Positions 7,454-15,790 of a stretch of 18,468 nt of DNA are shown here, piece after piece. The stretch is taken from NCBI GenBank assembly GCA_964405375.1, contig CAYONQ010000057.1, positions 1 to 18,468 on the forward strand, read 5' to 3'. The stretch's first letter is position 1. Each line of letters starts with the position of its first letter. A program made the translations under genes and the position numbers. The DNA comes from CAYONQ01 sp964405375. Lineage in GTDB: Bacteria > Planctomycetota > Phycisphaerae > Sedimentisphaerales > Anaerobacaceae. The notes beneath the pieces are model-generated. The model was not told where the DNA came from. It worked only from the letters and a program-made list of their open reading frames with translations, and did not search any database.

Positions 7454-7467
7454 CTGTTGTTTTGAAA

Positions 7468-8499
7468 ATGGATGGGTGCATCGTGGCTGATTTTGCTAAA
7501 TCGATAATCCTGGATTTTTGGGCCACCGTGGCCGAGATGTCGCCATATCTGCTGTTCGGTTTTTTCGTAGCGGGACTTCTTTCGGTGTTTGTATCGCAGA
7601 AGCTTGTGGAAAGACATCTCGGCGGTAAAGGCCTGTGGCCGCTGGTGAAGGCCTCGCTTTTCGGCGTTCCGCTGCCCTTATGTTCCTGTGGCGTTATCCC
7701 CGTATCGATGTCACTGCACAAGCACGGCGCAAGCAGAGGGGCTACAATATCGTTTTTGCTATCGACACCCCAGACCGGCGCCGACAGTATTTTTGTTACA
7801 TTAAGTCTTCTTGGGCCGGTCTTTGCCGTCTTTAGACCGCTGGCGGCATTTGTTACCGGCATCGTCGGCGGGACATTAGTTAATGTGTTTGGCCGAGCCG
7901 CAGAAGACGAAGGCCAGCCGCCGGCAAAATGTTCAGACGAATGTTGTGGTGGTGAAAAAAAGCATAGGATTGCCGCAGGATTAAAATACGGCTTTGTTAC
8001 GCTGCCGCGTGACATCGGCAAGGTGATGTTAATCGGCCTGGTGATAGCCGCATTTATTTCTGCGGTCGTGCCGGATGACTTTTTCGCAAAGTACCTCGGA
8101 ACCGGCATCTTTGCGATGGTGGTAATGATGTTTCTCGGGATACCGGTTTATGTCTGTGCCACCGCCTCGGTGCCGGTGGCGGCGGCCTTGATATTAAAGG
8201 GACTGACACCGGGGGCGGTGCTGGTCTTTCTTATGACAGGCCCGGCCACCAATGCCGCTTCGTTTGTAACAATATGGAAAACGTTGGGCTTTAGAACGGC
8301 AATCATCTACCTGATTACCGTTGCCGGCTGTGCCCTTTCAGGGGGCATTCTGCTCGATTATATCGCCGGCGGTTTTGACTTTGAGATAGTCGCCCGGCCG
8401 GGCTGGATGCTGCCGGCAGTTGTTAAATACGTATCAGCCGTGGTGCTTCTGGCGGTTTTGGCCTTTGCTGTCTTCGGTAAGAAAAAGGGGGCTGAATAA
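7468..8499 (+). CDS. ArsP_1/DUF318 permease, SO_0444-type Cu/Zn efflux transporter
   Basis: This 343-residue membrane protein has the two repeated permease halves of the ArsP_1 family. PLPLCSCGVIPVSMSLHKHGAS contains the CxC motif (C72, C74), and LSTPQTGADSI follows in the next segment. The second half has VCATASVPVAAALILKG and MTGPATNAAS. The combination of CSCG with TPQTG is typical of the SO_0444 group linked to copper/zinc efflux, rather than of ArsP transporters for organoarsenicals, which rely on a different cysteine set. A cytoplasmic loop, KCSDECCGGEKKH (C155, C159, C160), looks metal-binding. The start is uncertain: TTG 7462, ATG 7468 and GTG 7483 are all in frame, and homologues usually begin close to ADFAKSIILDF, which would favour GTG 7483. 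I use the ATG. It follows the zinc-ribbon gene by 14 bp. Confidence 0.82.
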   Translation: MDGCIVADFAKSIILDFWATVAEMSPYLLFGFFVAGLLSVFVSQKLVERHLGGKGLWPLVKASLFGVPLPLCSCGVIPVSMSLHKHGASRGATISFLLSTPQTGADSIFVTLSLLGPVFAVFRPLAAFVTGIVGGTLVNVFGRAAEDEGQPPAKCSDECCGGEKKHRIAAGLKYGFVTLPRDIGKVMLIGLVIAAFISAVVPDDFFAKYLGTGIFAMVVMMFLGIPVYVCATASVPVAAALILKGLTPGAVLVFLMTGPATNAASFVTIWKTLGFRTAIIYLITVAGCALSGGILLDYIAGGFDFEIVARPGWMLPAVVKYVSAVVLLAVLAFAVFGKKKGAE

Positions 8500-8523
8500 C
8501 GCTGCCGAAAAGCAAATTCTGTT

Positions 8524-9411
8524 ATGACGTCTTTGCCGCTTAATCTCGGTTCTTTCAGTAAACCTGTTCAGCAATTATGGCAGCGTTTAAATCCCTGTAT
8601 GCTCTGTCCACGTAGCTGCAAGACAAACCGCAGCGAGGGCGAGGTTGGCTTTTGTGGTATTGCGGATATGCCGCTTGTCAGCTCGGCAGGCCCGCATTTC
8701 GGCGAAGAAAGCGTCCTTGTCGGCTCCGGCGGCTCGGGAACCATATTTTTCGCCGGCTGCAACCTCGGCTGTATCTTTTGTCAGAACTTCGATATCAGCC
8801 ACCATCGTCACGGCCAGAAGGTAGCGGTTGAGCGGTTGGCTGAATCTATGCTCGGGCTTCAAAATTACGGCTGCGTTAATATCAATCTTGTTACGCCGAC
8901 GCATATCGCACCGGCTGCAATGGCGGCGGTTGAATTAGCGAAAAAGAAGGGGCTTCGGCTGCCGATAGTCTATAATACCGGCGGCTATGATTCGGTTGAA
9001 ACGCTTAAGTTACTCACCGGCCTTGTAGATATTTATATGCCGGATATGAAGTACTCGGATTCGGCGGTTGCGCAGCAGTTCTCCGGTGCAGCCGATTATC
9101 CGCAGGTAAACCGCAGAGTTCTCAAAGAGATGCACCGCCAGGTGGGTGACCTTCAGCTAAAGAATGGATTAGCTACACGGGGATTATTGGTCAGGCACCT
9201 CGTTTTGCCGAACAATTTGGCGGGCAGCTTCGAGATTATTGACTTTCTCGCGGAGGAAATCTCACCGAAAACAGCAATTAACGTAATGGACCAGTACCGC
9301 CCCTGTTATAAGGCATCTTCATATACTAAAATAAACCGCCGACCTACCCCCGAAGAGATTGAATCCGTCTATCGCTACGCAATCAAAAAAGGCCTGAACG
9401 TCATTTCCTGA
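8524..9411 (+). CDS. radical SAM protein, PflA/PflX-like (COG1313)
   Basis: This 295-residue protein is of the pyruvate formate-lyase-activase-like type. The radical SAM cluster motif is CNLGCIFCQN (C79, C83, C86; CxxxCxxC), preceded by GSGTIFFAG as in the PflX-like group. An N-terminal Cys cluster, CMLCPRSC plus C44 (C25, C28, C32, C44), probably binds zinc or a second cluster. Other family landmarks are NINLVTPTHIAP, YNTGGY, DIYMPDMKY and MDQYRPCYKA. The family cleaves S-adenosylmethionine reductively, but the substrate of this subgroup is unknown. No glycyl-radical enzyme lies in the window, so a PFL-activating role is unlikely to be local. No clear ribosome-binding site precedes the ATG, which lies 24 bp after the permease stop. 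The 3' end overlaps the convergent DUF72 gene by 11 bp. Confidence 0.87.
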   Translation: MTSLPLNLGSFSKPVQQLWQRLNPCMLCPRSCKTNRSEGEVGFCGIADMPLVSSAGPHFGEESVLVGSGGSGTIFFAGCNLGCIFCQNFDISHHRHGQKVAVERLAESMLGLQNYGCVNINLVTPTHIAPAAMAAVELAKKKGLRLPIVYNTGGYDSVETLKLLTGLVDIYMPDMKYSDSAVAQQFSGAADYPQVNRRVLKEMHRQVGDLQLKNGLATRGLLVRHLVLPNNLAGSFEIIDFLAEEISPKTAINVMDQYRPCYKASSYTKINRRPTPEEIESVYRYAIKKGLNVIS

Positions 9412-10141
9412 CAAGCTGCTCCTTCAGTGTCTTTGCATTGCAAATGGCGTTGGCGTCGATGTCATTATTAAAATATGCATAAACGCTGCGGGCCTGCTTG
9501 ATATTTTCCTTAATCCACTGTGCCCAGTCTTCCAGCATCGGCCTGGTATAATTGCTCTGATATTTACCTGTCGGGCCGTGAAACCGGATATAGATTACCT
9601 TGCCGGTAATTATACGAGGCGATTCGATACCCGGCATATCGTGAGTACAAAAACCGGCACCGAATTTATCGAGCAGTTTGTAGGTATCTTCCGAGAACCA
9701 GCTTTTATGTCTGAATTCAAAAACAGCCGTCGGTTTTTTAGGCAGAAGCCGAGCAAAACCCTCAAGCCGGTCGAGGTCCTTGTGAAAGCTCGGCGGCAGT
9801 TGATATAGAATCGCCCCGAGATTGCCTTTCAGCAAACAAGCCCCTTTAAAGAACCGTTCGAGCGGCTCCGACACATCTTTCAGCCGTTTGATATGCGTTA
9901 TATAGCGATTGGCCTTTACTGTATAGAGAAAGCTCTTTGGCGCCTGTTTGTGCCAGCTCTCGAAGGTTTTCTGTTTCGGCAGTTGATAAAAGGTATTATT
10001 GATTTCAACGGTGTCGAAGTGTTTTGCATAGTGCTGGAACCATTTGCTTTTTGGCAGCCCTTCAGGATAAAATCGCCCGCTCCAGTGCACATAATGCCAG
10101 CCCGACGTGCCTATGCGGATATTATGACCGGCTTTGCTCAT
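9401..10141 (-). CDS. DUF72 (YecE-like) family protein
   Basis: The 246-residue protein shows the DUF72 landmarks in order: IRIGTSGWHYVHWSGRFYP (residues 9-26), FDTVEINNTFYQLP (42-55), FLYTVKANRYITH, GAILYQLPPSF, AVFEFRHKSW, YIRFHGPTGKY and VYAYFNND. The family has a TIM-barrel fold, and its biochemical function is not established. Length is typical. The gene begins 4 bp after the acylphosphatase stop, with no obvious ribosome-binding site, so translation is probably coupled. Its 3' end overlaps the radical SAM gene on the other strand, leaving no room for a separate terminator. Confidence 0.88.
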   Translation of the reverse strand: MSKAGHNIRIGTSGWHYVHWSGRFYPEGLPKSKWFQHYAKHFDTVEINNTFYQLPKQKTFESWHKQAPKSFLYTVKANRYITHIKRLKDVSEPLERFFKGACLLKGNLGAILYQLPPSFHKDLDRLEGFARLLPKKPTAVFEFRHKSWFSEDTYKLLDKFGAGFCTHDMPGIESPRIITGKVIYIRFHGPTGKYQSNYTRPMLEDWAQWIKENIKQARSVYAYFNNDIDANAICNAKTLKEQLVRK

Positions 10142-10145
10142 AGGG

Positions 10146-10421
10146 CTAAAAGGTGATTTTGAACTCTTCGTATTGTGGATTAAGTTGTGCTTCTTCGACT
10201 CTGGTCTCGCTTATATAGCCGACGAAGGATTCCTCAATATCCCGGGTGCAGTTGTCGATGTCTTCATCCCGACCCTGGGCGAGCATCTCGACGGTGCCGT
10301 CCGGCGCATTACGGACCATTCCGGTCAGGCGATAACGATTGGCTGCGTGAAAGACGGTGAAGCGAAAGCCGACCCCCTGAACCTGGCCGACAAAAATTAT
10401 ATGTTTGGCAATCCGCTCCAT
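10146..10421 (-). CDS. acyP: acylphosphatase
   Basis: The 91-residue protein is a complete single-domain acylphosphatase, which hydrolyses the carboxyl-phosphate bond of acyl phosphates. GQVQGVGFRFTVFHAANR contains the phosphate-binding loop with catalytic Arg20. LTGMVRNAPDGTVEMLAQG contains catalytic Asn38. The C-terminus lacks the more common GF-x-I-x-x ending but keeps the beta strand (FKITF). The ATG at 10419-10421 is preceded by AAAGG seven bases away. It is first in a two-gene minus-strand unit with the DUF72 gene and is divergent from the phosphatase gene at 10549. Confidence 0.9.
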   Translation of the reverse strand: MERIAKHIIFVGQVQGVGFRFTVFHAANRYRLTGMVRNAPDGTVEMLAQGRDEDIDNCTRDIEESFVGYISETRVEEAQLNPQYEEFKITF

Positions 10422-10486
10422 TGCGACCTTTATGCTAACCTAAAATGCTTTTTAACGCAACCAGCCGGTAGCGAAATAAATTAGAG

Positions 10487-10515
10487 TTCACCGAGGGCGG
10501 TAAGTTGAGTATAAT
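10487..10515 (+). promoter_or_regulatory. sigma70-type promoter for the phosphatase-cmk-plsC run
   Basis: TTCACC (10487-10492) and a perfect TATAAT (10510-10515) are separated by 17 bases. The predicted transcription start is near 10522, leaving a short leader of about 27 nt to the ATG at 10549. This is the clearest promoter-like sequence upstream of the long plus-strand run to the right edge. Confidence 0.6.
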
Positions 10516-10525
10516 CCATTGGATT
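10513..10525. promoter_or_regulatory. palindrome overlapping the -10 box and start site
   Basis: AATCC-ATT-GGATT is a perfect 5-bp inverted repeat with a 3-base centre. It begins inside the TATAAT of the promoter above and spans the expected transcription start. The position would suit an operator for a repressor, but such short palindromes occur by chance. Confidence 0.3.
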
Positions 10526-10548
10526 TGTGTTTTTAACGGTGCTCGATT

Positions 10549-11829
10549 ATGGCAAAAAAGACAAAGAGACAACTCGAAAGAGACGAGCAGATATACCAGC
10601 TTACCACGCTTGTGGCGGGGGAATTTTCGCTTCAGGAGGTGCTGGACAGGTTAGCCGAGGCGGCGGTGAGGATTGTGGGGGTAAAGGCCTGCTCGATTCG
10701 TCTGCTCGACGAGGCCGGCGACGATTTGAAGATGCGAAGCACCTACGGGCTTAGCGAGGAATATCGCAACAAGGGACCGGTCTCAAAAAATGACCCTGTG
10801 GTTGAGGCCGCCTTTGCAGGCGAGGCGGTGGTGCTGGACGATATGCGGGTTGATGACCGCGTAAAATATAAGGATGCGACGATAAGAGAAGGACTGGTCA
10901 GCCAGCTTACGGTGGCGATGCGATTTAGGAATAAGCCCATCGGCGTGCTTCGGCTCTATAGTCCTAAGCCGAGGCGATTTGACGAGGATGATATCGGCCT
11001 TGCCAGGGCGGTTGCCTCGCAATGTGCTGTGGCAATAACGAATGCCAAACTTTACGCAGAGGCGATTGAAGGCGCGCGCATCGCAGAGCAGATGCGGCTG
11101 GCAGGAGTCGTTCAGCGAAGGATGATTCCGGAAGAGGCACCGGCGATACCGGGTCTGGATATAGCGGCTACTTATATCCCCTGTTTTGACGTCGGCGGTG
11201 ATTTTTACGATTTTATTCAGATAAGCAGTGACTGCGTTGCCGTGGCGATTGCCGATGTGATGGGCAAGGGCATTCCCGCTGCAATAATGACAAGCTCGTT
11301 TCGAGGCGCCTTACGCGCTTACGCCGAGGGCCGACACAGCCGAGATACCGTCGCAGAGATTGCCGGCAAGCTCAACAAAATGGCATCCAGTGAATGCAGG
11401 GACGGCGAGTTTATCTCGCTGTTTTACGCAATCATTGATGCCAAAGACAGAACCGTAACCTACTGTAATTGCGGTCATGAGCCGACGATGCTGATAAGAG
11501 CCGGCCGGGTGACGAAGTTGGAAAAGGGCGGAGTCGTGCTCGGAGTTGACGCACAGGCCGAGTATGAGATTGAAACTGTTGGCTTGAAGGACGACGATTG
11601 TCTGCTTTTCTATACCGATGGGCTGGTTGATGCACCCAACTTTGATGGCGAGTTCTGGGGCAGAGAGAGATTGCTGGAGGTGGTCAATGAGTTCGCTGCG
11701 GAGCCGGCCGAGCGAATGGTTAAAGATATACTTGGCTACAGAAGACGCTTTGTCGGCCTTGCCAGCCAGTGCGATGATACGAGTATTATTGTCGTCAAGG
11801 TCAAAGAAGAATTGAAAATGAACGATTAA
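10549..11829 (+). CDS. GAF-domain PP2C phosphatase (RsbU/SpoIIE type)
   Basis: The 426-residue cytoplasmic signalling protein has an N-terminal GAF domain (residues about 12-168; EFSLQEVLDRLAEAAV, GVLRLYSPKPRRFDEDD) and a C-terminal PP2C_SIG phosphatase (about 190-418). Metal-binding residues of the phosphatase are visible: D214/D218 in DVGGDFYDF, D236 in IADVMGKG, D357 in YTDGLVDA and D409/D410 in CDDTSI. Such proteins dephosphorylate anti-sigma-factor antagonists in response to a ligand or redox signal sensed by GAF. No anti-sigma factor or STAS protein is nearby, so its partner must be encoded elsewhere. The ATG has only a weak ribosome-binding site. It is the first gene after a good promoter, and cmk starts 22 bp after its stop. 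Confidence 0.9.
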   Translation: MAKKTKRQLERDEQIYQLTTLVAGEFSLQEVLDRLAEAAVRIVGVKACSIRLLDEAGDDLKMRSTYGLSEEYRNKGPVSKNDPVVEAAFAGEAVVLDDMRVDDRVKYKDATIREGLVSQLTVAMRFRNKPIGVLRLYSPKPRRFDEDDIGLARAVASQCAVAITNAKLYAEAIEGARIAEQMRLAGVVQRRMIPEEAPAIPGLDIAATYIPCFDVGGDFYDFIQISSDCVAVAIADVMGKGIPAAIMTSSFRGALRAYAEGRHSRDTVAEIAGKLNKMASSECRDGEFISLFYAIIDAKDRTVTYCNCGHEPTMLIRAGRVTKLEKGGVVLGVDAQAEYEIETVGLKDDDCLLFYTDGLVDAPNFDGEFWGRERLLEVVNEFAAEPAERMVKDILGYRRRFVGLASQCDDTSIIVVKVKEELKMND

Positions 11830-11851
11830 AGTGCGGTATGATACACGCAGG

Positions 11852-12523
11852 ATGGCGAAATTGATTATTACAATTGACGGTCCCGCGGCCAGCGGTAAAA
11901 GTACGGTGGCCCGCCTGTTGGCCGGGAAACTTGAAGCCGGCTTTCTCGATACCGGTGCGATGTATCGGGCCGTTACGTTGGCGGCGATGCAGGCCGGCGT
12001 CGATATGAATGACCAAGAGAAGCTGCTCGGCGTTTTGGGAACAAGCAGATTCCGGTTTTCGAGTAAAGAAGGGAAAATGTCGGTCAGTATCGATGGTGTT
12101 GATGTTACCGAGAGAATCCGACAGCCGCAGGTTACTGCCAATGCCCGCTATATTGCCTCGTCGCCTAAAGTGCGCCGTAAGCTGGTAGAGATGCAGAGGG
12201 AATTCGCAGCCGGCGAGGAAAAGATAGTTACCGAGGGAAGAGACCAGGGCACGGTAGCATTTCCCGACGCCGATATAAAATTTTATTTGACGGCCGGCCC
12301 AATCGAGCGGGCGAGAAGAAGACAGGCCGAACTGCGGGCTAAAGGCCAAACCAGCAGTATCAAGGACATCCGGATGGCTATCGAAGAGAGGGATAGAATT
12401 GACGAAAGTAGGGCGGTTGGGCCGTTGAGGCCGGCTGACGATGCTGTTGTTGTCGATACCACCGACTTGAGTATAGAAGAGGTCGTGGAAAAACTTTCGT
12501 GTTGTGTAGAAGAAAATGCTTAA
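11852..12523 (+). CDS. cmk: cytidylate kinase
   Basis: The 223-residue protein phosphorylates CMP and dCMP with ATP in pyrimidine nucleotide salvage. It has the Walker A loop GPAASGKS (residues 10-17), DTGAMYRA (33-40), the CMP-binding segment VTEGRDQGTVAFPDA (127-140) and the lid ERDRIDESRAVGPLRPADDAV with its Arg and Asp residues. An in-frame GTG at 11831 would add seven residues. I prefer the ATG at 11852, because family members start within a few residues of IITIDGPA, although its ribosome-binding site is poor. The 3' end overlaps plsC by 8 bp. Confidence 0.92.
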   Translation: MAKLIITIDGPAASGKSTVARLLAGKLEAGFLDTGAMYRAVTLAAMQAGVDMNDQEKLLGVLGTSRFRFSSKEGKMSVSIDGVDVTERIRQPQVTANARYIASSPKVRRKLVEMQREFAAGEEKIVTEGRDQGTVAFPDADIKFYLTAGPIERARRRQAELRAKGQTSSIKDIRMAIEERDRIDESRAVGPLRPADDAVVVDTTDLSIEEVVEKLSCCVEENA

Positions 12524-13172
12524 AAAAAGACTGAAGGCGAGATGGTTCTGGCTTGCTCGCTGGGCGTGCAGATTATTCTGTATTCTGTTTTTTCGCCTGC
12601 GTGTTTACGGCAGGGAAAATGTCCCTGATAAGGGTGCCTTTGTATTGGTCGGTAACCACCAGAGCTATCTTGACCCGATATTCTGCGGGGTGCCCTTGAA
12701 GAGACATTTGTATTTTCTTGCCCGGGACAATCTTTTTGCCAACAGGTTTTTCGGCCGGCTGCTTTCTTCGGTTAATGTCGTTCCGCTGCGGCGCGGTGAG
12801 GCGGACTTGTCGGCGATGAAGGAGGTCATCGGTAAGCTTAAAGAGGGCGGGGGGGTTTGTCTTTTTCCCGAAGCTACGCGCACGAAGGACGGAAAAATAG
12901 CGCCGTTCAAAGGTGGCTTTGGTCTTTTGTGCAGGCGGGGCGAGGCGGCGGTTGTGCCGGTGATGATTGACGGGGCCTTCGAGTGCTGGCCCAGGTTCAA
13001 GAAGATATTTTCACCTGGTAAACTGATTGTGGTCTGCTACGGCAAAAGAATAACCGCCGAGCAGGTAAAAGAAATGAAAGACAGGGAATTGACAAGCTGC
13101 TTGACGGATACGCTCCGCCAAATGCAGACAAAAACCCGGATAAAACACGGCAAAAAACCATACAAGTATTGA
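12516..13172 (+). CDS. plsC: 1-acylglycerol-3-phosphate acyltransferase (PlsC family)
   Basis: The 218-residue membrane-associated enzyme acylates lysophosphatidic acid to phosphatidic acid in phospholipid synthesis. Block I is NHQSYLDP (catalytic H48 and D53). A following block contains FFGRLLSSVNVVPLRR (about 78-93). Block III is FPEATRTKDG (117-126), with Ala in place of the usual Gly of FPEGTRS. VVPVMIDGAF is the last block. One N-terminal hydrophobic helix (about 10-30) anchors it. The start overlaps cmk, a pairing common in bacteria. Substrate specificity cannot be told from sequence. Confidence 0.9.
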   Translation: MLKKRLKARWFWLARWACRLFCILFFRLRVYGRENVPDKGAFVLVGNHQSYLDPIFCGVPLKRHLYFLARDNLFANRFFGRLLSSVNVVPLRRGEADLSAMKEVIGKLKEGGGVCLFPEATRTKDGKIAPFKGGFGLLCRRGEAAVVPVMIDGAFECWPRFKKIFSPGKLIVVCYGKRITAEQVKEMKDRELTSCLTDTLRQMQTKTRIKHGKKPYKY

Positions 13173-13189
13173 TATTGAGGGGGAAACTG

Positions 13190-14695
13190 ATGATGCGATT
13201 TAAGGTTGAAGACACTTTAACTGAAGCGCAGGTTCAGTCGGGTCTCAATAACATCATTAAAGACGGAATAGCTTCACAGGCAATGGGCGTATTGACCGGC
13301 GGGGCATTCTTAATCGCTTTTGCAATCAAGCTCGGCGCATCCAACTTTGTCATAGGGCTTTTGGCTGCAATCGGGCCGCTGTCTCAGTTATTACAGCTTC
13401 CTTCGATTTACCTCGTGGAGAAAATCCGCAACAGAAAGGCGATAACCATCGCTGCTGCGGCGGTGAGCCGCCTGTTTTGGCTGTTGATAGTCCTTATCCC
13501 GTTTTTATTTGCAGACACATTAGGGCTTGGAATCTTATTGGTTTCGCTGGTAGCTGTTTCTGCTCTTGGAGCGGTCTCCGGCTGTAGCTGGAATTCCTGG
13601 ATGCGGGATTTGATACCGTCGGATATACTCGGCTCGTTTTTCTCAAGGAGAATGAGAATAGCCACCGGTGTTGCGATTGTAATAAGTTTAGCCGCCGCTG
13701 CTTACCTCGACATCTGGAAAAAGCTGTTCGCGGATTATGAGATTCACGGCTACGCAATCCTGTTCCTGGCCGGCTTCGGAGCAGGGGCTATTGGCGTATA
13801 TTTTATATCACGCATACCGGAACCGCGGATGCCGAAAGCCGCCGAGAAGGTTAAGATTTTCAAATTGCTTATTCAGCCGTTTAGAGACGAGAATTTTCGC
13901 AAACTAATCGCTTTTTTGGCCTCCTGGAACTTCGCAGTTAATCTGGCGGCCCCTTTTTTTATGGTATATATGCTCAGACGGCTGGGCCTGAGTATGTCAT
14001 TTATAATCGCTCTTTCAATTCTCAGCCAGGTGGTGAACTTCGCCTTCCTGCGACTCTGGGGCAGGTTCACAGACCGCTTCAGCAACAAATCGGTGCTGGC
14101 AATCAGCGGGCCTTTGTTTATATTATCAATCCTTGGCTGGACGTTTACCACAATGCCCGAAAAATACATATTGACTATCCCTTTGCTGGTTGTCATACAT
14201 ATTGTAATGGGTCTTGCCTCGGCAGGTATAGCTTTGGCAAGCGGCAACATCGGCCTTAAATTGGCGCCACAGGGACAGGCTACCGCTTATCTTGCGACTA
14301 ATACCATTGTCAATTCGATAGCAGCCGGAATCGCACCGATTTTAGGCGGAAAATTCGCAGACCTTTTCTCAGGCAGAGAACTGGCCTGGACATTAGAATA
14401 TACCAGTCCGACGGGAAAATTTACGCTGCCGACATTGAATCTACAGCAGTGGGATTTCTTTTTCGCTCTGGCGTTTTTGATTGGTCTATATTCGCTTCAC
14501 CGCCTTGCTATGGTCAAAGAGACCGGCGAAGTGGAAGAGAAAATTATTGCAAGAGAGCTGTTCTCGGAGATAAGCGGCCAGGTCAGGACGCTGTCTTCCG
14601 TCGAGGGTATTCGTCAAATGATCAGCTTCCCGTTTTCAATAGTTAGGAATCTTGCAGAAAGGGTAATTCCAAATGAAAACAGCAAAACAAACTAA
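13190..14695 (+). CDS. MFS transporter
   Basis: The 501-residue protein has about twelve membrane helices in the major facilitator arrangement, with a central cytoplasmic loop (about residues 208-235; IPEPRMPKAAEKVKIF) and short conserved segments around GLLAAIGPLSQLLQLPS. A soluble tail of about 60 residues (after LHRLAMVKETG) follows the last helix. The substrate is unknown. I chose the first ATG of the pair at 13190/13193, because GAGGGGG lies 6-9 bases upstream. The open frame runs to a TTG at 13169 that would overlap plsC. The 3' end overlaps corA by 23 bp. Confidence 0.85.
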   Translation: MMRFKVEDTLTEAQVQSGLNNIIKDGIASQAMGVLTGGAFLIAFAIKLGASNFVIGLLAAIGPLSQLLQLPSIYLVEKIRNRKAITIAAAAVSRLFWLLIVLIPFLFADTLGLGILLVSLVAVSALGAVSGCSWNSWMRDLIPSDILGSFFSRRMRIATGVAIVISLAAAAYLDIWKKLFADYEIHGYAILFLAGFGAGAIGVYFISRIPEPRMPKAAEKVKIFKLLIQPFRDENFRKLIAFLASWNFAVNLAAPFFMVYMLRRLGLSMSFIIALSILSQVVNFAFLRLWGRFTDRFSNKSVLAISGPLFILSILGWTFTTMPEKYILTIPLLVVIHIVMGLASAGIALASGNIGLKLAPQGQATAYLATNTIVNSIAAGIAPILGGKFADLFSGRELAWTLEYTSPTGKFTLPTLNLQQWDFFFALAFLIGLYSLHRLAMVKETGEVEEKIIARELFSEISGQVRTLSSVEGIRQMISFPFSIVRNLAERVIPNENSKTN

Positions 14696-15743
14696 AACGC
14701 GGTCAAAAAAGGCAGGCCTGCCGCCCGGCACCCTCGTTCATATCGGCGAAAAAAAGGCCGAGTCGGTAAGAATTACCGTTATCGACTATGACCAGCAGAA
14801 CTTTCAGGAAAGCCAGGTTGCAAACATCGAGGATTGTTTCCCGTTCAAAGCCACACCTACGGTAACGTGGATAAATATCGACGGCCTGCACGATACAAGC
14901 ATCATAGAAAAGCTCGGCAAACATTTCGACCTGCATCCTCTTATTCTCGAAGATATTCTCCATACGGCCCAGCGGCCGAAATGCGAAGATTACGACAATT
15001 ACATATTTGTTGTCATCAGGATGCTAAGTTTTGGTGATGAGAACGAAGTAATAAAATCCGAGCAGGTCAGCTTAATACTTGGTGCCAATTTCGTTATCTC
15101 ATTCCAGGAAAAAGTCGGGGATGTTTTTGAGCAAATCCGCGACAGAATCAGAAATGCAAAGGGCCGTGTCCGAAAAATGGGCCCGGATTATCTTATGTAT
15201 GCACTATTGGATGCCGTTGTTGACGGATACTTCGGAATTCTGGAAAAACTCGGAGAAAATATCGAAGCTATGGCCGAAGAGCTGGTCAGCGAACCGACCC
15301 AGAAGACCCTCCAGCAGATACACAGCCTTAAAAGGCAAATGATATCCCTGAGAAAATCCGTTTGGCCGTTGAGAGAGCTAATCGGCGGACTTCAGCGTAG
15401 TGAATCTTCACTTATAAAGCAGGATACCAACATATACCTTAGGGATGTTTATGACCATACCATACAGGTTATAGACACGGTAGAGTCCTTCCGTGATACG
15501 GTCTCCGGTATGCTCGACATCTATCTTTCGAGTATCAGCAACAGAATGAACGCCGTGATGAAAGTGCTGACCATTATTGCCACAATATTTATCCCCTTGA
15601 CGTTTATCGCCGGCATATACGGAATGAATTTCAAGTATATGCCGGAGCTCGAATGGCGCTGGGGCTATGGTTTGGTTTTGATTGTTATGATGATGGTGGT
15701 GGTTATTATGCTGATATACTTTAAAAGAAAGAAATGGCTTTGA
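14673..15743 (+). CDS. corA: magnesium/cobalt transporter CorA
   Basis: The 356-residue protein has the CorA architecture: a large N-terminal cytoplasmic domain (HFDLHPLILEDILHTAQRPK, then ISFQEK), a long helical stalk, and two C-terminal transmembrane helices separated by the YGMNF signature (residues 316-320). The periplasmic loop that follows (KYMPELEW) is typical. CorA forms a pentameric channel for Mg2+ and other divalent ions in the inner membrane. The C-terminal KRKKW basic tail is also common. It begins inside the MFS gene in another frame, so translation is probably coupled. Confidence 0.92.
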   Translation: MKTAKQTKTRSKKAGLPPGTLVHIGEKKAESVRITVIDYDQQNFQESQVANIEDCFPFKATPTVTWINIDGLHDTSIIEKLGKHFDLHPLILEDILHTAQRPKCEDYDNYIFVVIRMLSFGDENEVIKSEQVSLILGANFVISFQEKVGDVFEQIRDRIRNAKGRVRKMGPDYLMYALLDAVVDGYFGILEKLGENIEAMAEELVSEPTQKTLQQIHSLKRQMISLRKSVWPLRELIGGLQRSESSLIKQDTNIYLRDVYDHTIQVIDTVESFRDTVSGMLDIYLSSISNRMNAVMKVLTIIATIFIPLTFIAGIYGMNFKYMPELEWRWGYGLVLIVMMMVVVIMLIYFKRKKWL

Positions 15744-15790
15744 AACTTGTAACTGAATTTATTCTACCCGCAAATTGAGGAGAGTCAGTA

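Noticed and set aside
7326..8108. 260-residue minus-strand ORF opposite the permease gene
   Set aside because: It lies antisense to the zinc-ribbon and permease genes, whose family motifs are unambiguous; its own translation is rich in Ser/Thr/Pro with no domain pattern.
7468..8499. Calling the permease ArsP (organoarsenical exporter)
   Set aside because: The CSCG and TPQTG motifs fit the SO_0444 group better; only the broad ArsP_1 family is secure.
11311..12141. 276-residue minus-strand ORF opposite the phosphatase and cmk genes
   Set aside because: It is a reverse-frame shadow of two clearly recognised genes, and its translation shows no motif.
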